From: Hypericum androsaemum
Lineage: Eukaryota; Streptophyta; Magnoliopsida; Malpighiales; Hypericaceae
Length of the DNA: 64,000 nucleotides
NCBI GenBank assembly: GCA_963995505.1
Contig: OZ023192.1
Coordinates: 7,671,001-7,735,000, forward strand
Reading direction: 5' to 3'
In this document: piece by piece, positions 57,700-64,000 of the stretch
Layout of the letters: each line of letters starts with the position of its first letter
How positions within the stretch are numbered: the first letter of the stretch is position 1
The notes under the pieces: generated by a model
Told to the model about the DNA's origin: nothing
What the model saw: only the letters and a program-made list of their open reading frames with translations
The model's database searches: none
Made by a program: the position numbers and the translations under genes

Positions 57700-58740
57700 G
57701 TATTTACTCTCTATAAGATACTAATAGATGGTCTTTTCTAGTGGAAATAAGATTAATACCCACTGTAACTTGATTCTGTACAGCTTAAGGGAATCCCCGT
57801 ATTATAATCTGGAATTTACCTTTTACAAGTTGCACTCAATTTACTGGAGCCCGTAGATGCAAAAAAATTTTCTCCGCATGTAATCTGATTTCATCCAATA
57901 ACTGACTCTTTCAATGATATCGTCAGGACCCGTGAAAAAAGAGTTTATTTTTAACTTCAAAATGAATAAAATTGAGTTTGTGGGAACTAAATACATACAC
58001 ACCAATAAATATTTATTTGTAAGTACCAAAAAAATCAAAAAAATTGTAGTTATCTTTTATCTTTTGTTTGACTCTTGCCTTATTCAAGTCTAATACTCAA
58101 TTGAGATATTTTTTTTACAATAAGATAGCAATTACTACCATAAGATTTGTAGCCTAGCGGTACAAGGAGTTGTAAAATTCAATGAGGTCCAAGGTTCAAG
58201 CCTTGGTTAGGTGTAAAAAATTTATCTTAAAAAAAAAGGATAGCAATTACTAGACCATTTGAAGATGATTAAAAGACAAAGAATGATGTAAGAATACAAA
58301 CAAATCTAGAACAAATTATTATCTTAAAATATTTTCAAAATCGTAAAGCATGTAAAAATATATATATTTATTCAAAAAAATTATACCTTATTGTTTCAAG
58401 AAAAAAACCCATTGAAATTCACTTAGATTAAAGCTTAAAAAAAGTTGAAAAGGAGATTTAAAACTTAGATTTTTTGAAGAAATATTAGTTATTAAAGTTT
58501 AATATTGATCTCAATACCGCATCAACTTTTAAACTGGAGTATCACTTGTCACTTGAACAAGTGATCCAACAAGTCAAATGAGGTCGTTGTCGAAACAAAA
58601 AATAGCTGAAAGAATTGCTCTGTAACTATTTCCTCAGTAAAATACAAGTACAATAAGTGCTTGCTTTCAAGTGCACTGACATTTGTCTGAGTAACTTTTG
58701 AGTTGCTAATTTCAAAAACCAGAGCTGATACATCATAAAC
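57700..58740. other. Spacer between convergent NFU and BOP1 genes
   Basis: The first about 340 bp are the NFU 3' flank that is also present in the duplicate. A tRNA-like stretch follows at 58145-58215. Confidence 0.5.
58145..58235 (+). repeat. Possible SINE (tRNA-derived) fragment
   Basis: 'tgtagcctagcggt' resembles a tRNA A box and 'ggttcaagcc' a B box about 40 bp later. An A-rich tail follows ('tgtaaaaaatttatcttaaaaaaaaa'). Not a foldable functional tRNA by eye. Confidence 0.4.
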
Positions 58741-58745
58741 AGTCT

Positions 58746-61700
58746 TCAGTGACAATACAGTTTTATCACTGAATCAGCACCAGCAGTAAATAACCAAGGT
58801 TGGCTTGGATGGAACATGCAGTCCAGTACTCCTGCAAAACAGACCGTGTCGGTTCAAACTTGTAATGAAGATGAAGTCAAGAATCACAAAACCAGGAGTT
58901 GGACCCATGGTATGGATCAATCCTGTCGACGGTTGAAGTTATTAGAAAGCCTGATTCATTCAAGAAAATGCATAGCACCAATAGCCAAATGCAACTGATT
59001 CATGGCAACGACAACTGTGGTGTGCAATTCAAGTATATACACCCGCACGTGACATAATGGCGAATATCACAGATAACTACAGATCATGGCACGGCGCAGA
59101 AAAGGCAAGAATAACAAGAAACTGACCTCTTCCATTTGAGGTTGTATGCCCACGTAGAATTTGCAGTGGTACAATCAGTGGATTCTTGTTAAGATCCGAG
59201 TAAACCGTGCCATGGAAGACATGGGCAGTTGAATCATCCGAGCATGACGCAAATAGTGGATACCTCTGATGGAAGGCGACGTTTGTTATGTCTTTTGAGT
59301 GAGACCTGAATTGACGTCAACATAAGAAGGGGGATAGAAACATCACATCAGAATCAGTCATCATAGATTACGGGCAATAAATTGGAACTCCCCTGTAATT
59401 CAAGGTGGCTAACATGACAACTAACAAAATATTTCAGTTCGGGTTAAAAAGACATACTTCAGCATTTTGTAAGGTTTAGACGAGAGGTCCATGTCAAACC
59501 AACACAGTTTGCCATCTTTGCTTCCGACAATTAAGTTGTCACCTGGAAGTAGAAAAAGACAAAGCACAAGACAGTTGAGACTTCTGCATCAAGTATTACT
59601 TGAAGTCAAAGACAAGAAACTCACCAGCTGGATGAACTGCAATAGATGAGATTTCACGAAGTCCAGTCTCAAGCTTCCGAAGTAACTTCAACTTGGTCAA
59701 ATCATAAGCACGAACATGCTTCTTTGATGCAGCAAAAACAACAGAACGACTGGGATGAAAAACAGCTGCTACTGGGAGTCCATGCAGGTTGAATGGGAAC
59801 TTTTGTGTAAATTTGTCAGACAACCGATGAACGAGGACTGCTCTTGAGTCACGTGATTAGCAGGTCAAGGCATCAAATGAGAAGTACAGGCTCGCAAAAG
59901 AAAATTCTGATTTACTGATTGTAGCAGCACTGAAGATATGAATCTGCCAATACATATTTGTACAGAGAATTTCAAAGCCCTTGATTCTTAAGATTTATTC
60001 CAACGAAATAATCGCAAATTGGATTTTAATTTGAATTTATGTATGCAAATAAGAACGAGGACAACCAACCCTAATTATCAATTTTAATTAGCGCCCATGG
60101 ACTGGCTTCAACAACACGAGTCAAATTGCTAAACTTAAATATACAAGCATCAGGGTTACTAGTCTTCATGATTTTTAAAGTTAGTGAGCAACAAGATTAA
60201 GATGAAAATTAGGATCCTGCGAGATATATTTTTCAATGTATAGTTTATTCACATGTTAACAGATAAATGCGAAGATGATATGAAAAAAAGGATATCAGCT
60301 GGCATCAATGTAGAAAAATAATCTCCTCTCCGGTGCCATGCCACAGAAGTTACTTTCTGCATAGCCAAAACGGACACAACTAGTAAGGACACATAGTAAC
60401 AACTTCAACTAGAAAAATGTGTGGGGGTGGGGCAAGCACCTTAAAATGGCTCAACTTGATTCCACCATATCTTTCATCTTCAACCCAGCTCAAAATGGAG
60501 TCTGTCATTAATAAAATAACATATAAAAATCAAAATAAAATATAAAAATCAAAATAAAAGATAATCATCATCAGAAAGCAAGCTGAAAATGCAGCGATCC
60601 AACAAACCAGGGGCCTCTGCAGCTGTGGGTGTATTGACACGTAATAGCTCCTTCACCTTTCCCTGTATTTCTTCACCCCCCAGCTCCGTATTTAAAAGGT
60701 AAACATCTTGGCCCCTGTGGAATTATTTTTTGTCAAATTGCACAAACACGGAATGGAAATGACTGAAAAACAATCTAGTTAAGAAAGGAAATGCAGTTGG
60801 ACTTACGCAGAAACTGCTAAGATAGGTCGCTCAGACAAGGGATTCCAGGCAACACACTGAACAACTTCGCCAAGCTCCCACAGTTTCACGCATCTACCAG
60901 ACTCAACCTCCCAAATACGCACAGTTCCATCAATTGACCCTTTAAATGAAACAATAAAGCATGAGATCCACAAGGACAGTTTTTTTTTAATCTGATTTTA
61001 CTCAAACAGTAAACTATATTTAATGAATGATATACCTGAGGCCAGCCACTGTCCAGATGGTTCAAGGGAAATAGACATAACTGCACCCCTGTGGCCCCTA
61101 TAATCTAGGTACAATGTTTCTGGATAAGGCTTAAGATCTTTCCGACTTGGCAGCTTTGGTTTCAAAGTTTCAGGATCAATATTGATCTGGAGAAGAGGGA
61201 AAAAAACATATTTCATCAATCTTCTAGGAAAGAAGTAAAACGAACCAAATAAGCTTATCCAAAAAGGCTGAATTGAAGTACATGTAAAAAAAAATATTTG
61301 CAAACGCAGGCAGGAACATACACGCTTCTTACGAACTCTAGGACACAAATACAGATCCAGACAACGTTCAAAGGCCTCCCTGACAGCATTTTCATACGCG
61401 GGGATGTTCCTCCACGATGTAAACCTGAGCAGATCAAAATTATCAAGGACCAAACATTTACATCTTCACTAATACAACATCATTTAAAAAAAACACTACC
61501 AAAAAATACACATCAGTTAAGCTACCTTTTAGGTATGAATTTTGGTCGGTCTTCTTCATCCATAAGCTGATAAGAGTTGATCTCTTCTTCTGTAGGAATG
61601 TACTCTAAAGGAGGGTTCCAGGACCCCTCATGTCCTGATAAAAACATATGGCTTAGAAGTTCTGGAGAATCAACAGGGTGAACCCACAAATCAAGAAACT

Positions 61701-64000
61701 TGAAGAGATACCTAACAGCTTAGCCTTTGGTGGAGGAATGTTAGCTAAGTGACCAGCTGTCTCAGCTGCACTAGAATCATCTTCCCACACATCATAGAAA
61801 CGCTGTTTTTCTGTAGGCTTGTCAAATTTGATTTTTCCTGCCCGAATTAGTCTGACATATTTAACGATCTGCAAATTTGACGTGTTAAACCATATCAATT
61901 TCCAACAATTCATAATGTTTGACAGAATAGGTACACTTGATACTTATTTAGCAAGCTCGAAATGAAAAAGAAAGTAACAGCAGTTTCTATCAGTGTTGTT
62001 AATAGCAGATCGCGGAAAATAGCGGAACACCAAAAACTCGGTATGAGAAATAGCGGATAGCGCAGTGGGAAAATAGCGGAAACCGCAAACCGGTTGAAAT
62101 AATTAATAATATATGCAATAAAGCATGCTGCACACAATGATACTGAGATAATCTTGAATTACGTATACCTTCTTAGCCTCCCATTTTGAAGGAATGAACC
62201 GTCGCTTCGGTTCAGGCCCACTTGATAGTGGATGATTAGCATCATCGTATTTGAACCAATCAACATAAGGCTGAAAACATGTCATGATAAAATCAATGAT
62301 ACTGAAAAACAACTTTCTAATGAGTGCATACAGTTTGAATAAGAAGGAACAATGTGCAAGTATGATAAGAAACAACTCACTGCATATGGATCAAAGTCCT
62401 TATGAGGAGCCTTTCCACGCAGCAACCTCCTAATCATTTTAGCCTCATCTTTCGTCACTTCAACCTCCTCATCATTGTACTCGTCATAAATCTTGCGCCT
62501 ATCAGAAGATGTTCTCCACAATTATTGTTTCGCTAAATGAACTACTTTAATTTAGATAACTGAATAAGTCACAATAGCGGCTTTAAGTTACTACTTCTGC
62601 TTGTGCTGTTTCATTGCAGCTAACCAACATATATTGAGAAATTATCAACAGAACTAGAACTCACCAATCTTTGGAATCATCAGCACTTGCAACAAATGAA
62701 TCAATCTTGTTTTGTCTTTCCTTCTTGGTTATTTTCTTCCCAGTAATGTCATACCCAATGTGACCTTCGTCCTCGTAAAATTTAAAGGGAACATCTCCAA
62801 TGGTATTTCGAGGAGCCACCTTTCAGAGAGAGAAACAAGAGAAACATAAGCAGTACATAAACTGAAGAGAGAAACACGACTGCAACAGAATTATTTCACT
62901 TCAGGCAATCAACAAATTCACTGGTAATAAATCCATCTCAAAAAATGAGAGAACAAAGAGAAGTAAAAATATAATAAACCTCATCTTCAGAAGAATCACT
63001 CTCTTCAACTGACTCATCTGCTTCAGATCCTTCACTTTGGTTACTGACATAGTTATGAAGTGAACCCATAAATCTCTGCAAAATGTAGAGAGAGAGATTT
63101 CACAAAAAAAAAATTAAGACACAGCCATCACAGAGATCTAGGTATGTAATGACAGAGAACTACTAAAGAATTAAGGTTTATCCCATTACATTGTCATCAA
63201 ATAGAAAGGAGTTCACCAGTCTAATAAAACTCAAACTAACTCGAGTTCTTGATGCAGCTAACTACCAACCAGGAGAAGCCATGAATGAAAAAAAGCACAA
63301 CCTAAGAACATAACGAATATTATGGACAACAAACCACAAAAATTACAATGTACCTCATCACCAGATGACTTTGACTCTTCTAGTGGTTGATCATCCTCGG
63401 AGCCATCCTTCTTATCAGATACCTGGCAACCAAAATAATTAACTGTTCATATTTGATCACATACCAACCAAGCACCAAACTTGAATATGTCTGGCATCAA
63501 ATGAGTTTTGGAGCTGACATATTAAGAGCGAGAGTTGAAGCACCATGTCAATTTTTTCAAAAAAGGAAGGAGATACAAAGAGATGGAGAAGCAATATCGT
63601 CTATCGGGGTCTTCACAAGAACTATGATCCAACAAATTAACTAAACTGTTGTATGATCTTAGGCAGCAGAAGAAAGCAAAAACGGAGAACTAAGAGAAAA
63701 ACTAAAGAAGGAAAAGGGGGATCCTGGGAAAAACCCTAAAGCCTTCACCGGTCACAAATTGCAAATGACTTCATTCATGATACAGTTGTAGCCTCATCTA
63801 TACTTTAGCCCCAGCTCGGGTTACTCAATTATCGACACCAGCATCAGCGCCACTAAAACTTGTCGACAACCCATTGAAACGCGTAATCCACTAAACAACA
63901 TCATCCTTCAAAATAAAGAAAAAAATAAACAACACCAAAAGTTCTGACATAAAATCAGAGAGGGAGCAAATAAGCTGGTACCTTGGGATTAGACCCAGAA
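58746..64000 (-). CDS. BOP1/ERB1 homologue, ribosome biogenesis (5' end outside window)
   Basis: BOP1 works with PES1 and WDR12 in the nucleolus to mature 27S/32S pre-rRNA for the 60S subunit. Eighteen exons are readable on the minus strand: 63982-64000 (partial), 63354-63422, 62980-63075, 62665-62819, 62381-62498, 62169-62270, 61712-61868, 61526-61634, 61322-61424, 61036-61186, 60807-60939, 60608-60714, 60440-60501, 60296-60356, 59625-59852, 59458-59542, 59127-59305 and 58746-58831. Without the partial first one they encode 666 residues in a single open frame. In order: acidic Ser/Glu-rich region; BOP1NT domain ([85 protein letters not shown]); then WD40 repeats ([69 protein letters not shown], ending [11 protein letters not shown]). 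One intron, 59853-60295, has AT-AC ends. Confidence 0.93.
59853..60295 (-). other. Predicted U12-type AT-AC intron of BOP1
   Basis: No GT-AG choice joins the flanking exons. Read on the minus strand the intron starts ATATCCTTTT (from 60295), equal to the U12 donor consensus, and ends CTAATCAC (to 59853). A CCTTGAC branch-site match (59864-59870) puts its adenosine at 59865, 12 nt before the acceptor, within the 10-16 nt range of U12 introns. Splicing here yields ...[13 protein letters not shown]..., the sequence expected of BOP1, in frame. Confidence 0.85.

Noticed and set aside
58145..58215. Functional tRNA gene
   Set aside because: A- and B-box-like words are present, but no cloverleaf with paired acceptor and anticodon stems can be drawn. 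A decayed SINE is more likely.
1..64000. CRISPR arrays, operons or prophage
   Set aside because: Gene structure is that of a plant nuclear genome; the tandem repeats seen are minisatellites and transposon parts without spacer-repeat architecture.

Overview
The window is nuclear DNA of a flowering plant, most likely a eudicot. Genes are split by short GT-AG introns in AT-rich DNA. They include plant-specific families (DMP/DUF679, PORR, WEB/DUF827, a tapetal-type bHLH), and the space between them is filled with copia, gypsy-like, LINE and Mutator-like elements. The species cannot be read from the sequence. All calls come from reading translations and splice signals by eye; no database search was run.

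Eight protein-coding genes are well supported. In order they are: a YTH-domain m6A reader (+, 4703-8459); a bHLH factor like Arabidopsis bHLH10/89/91 (+, 14067-16213); a single-exon DMP membrane protein (+, 21675-22379); a CCDC47/DUF1682 ER protein (+, 35430-37555); a PORR-domain organelle RNA-splicing factor (+, 45349-46527); a WEB/DUF827 coiled-coil protein (+, 49218-49910); a plastid NFU-type iron-sulfur scaffold (+, 55360-57683); and the 3' part of a BOP1/ERB1 ribosome-biogenesis gene (-, 58746 to beyond 64000). They have unrelated housekeeping or developmental roles and form no pathway cluster. NFU and BOP1 are convergent.

The mobile fraction is rich. 1.5-3.3 kb: a broken PINOID-like kinase fragment, a one-ended foldback element with a GAA core, and a 0.76 kb inverted-repeat element. 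9.95-12.31 kb: a 2.36 kb LTR-type repeat with TG...CA ends and an exact GATAT duplication. 23.48-31.96 kb: a complete but decayed copia retrotransposon on the minus strand. 32.9-45.2 kb: four related Mutator-like elements with roughly 170 bp inverted ends, one holding a nested foldback element with a TCC core and one holding a 127 bp tandem array. 50.7-54.6 kb: a LINE relic, an LTR-like repeat, and a duplicated 3' end of the NFU gene that was later split by another Mutator-like element.

The observations most worth checking are: (1) an apparent U12-type AT-AC intron in BOP1 whose ends, branch site and reading frame all agree; (2) the family of Mutator-like elements, two of which end 108 and 148 bp before start codons; (3) a Mutator-like insertion in the NFU duplicate whose empty site survives at the parent gene; (4) arrays of CACGTG boxes just upstream of the TATA box in both copia LTRs; (5) a conserved exon segment of the YTH gene that is frameshifted and seems to have been lost into an intron.
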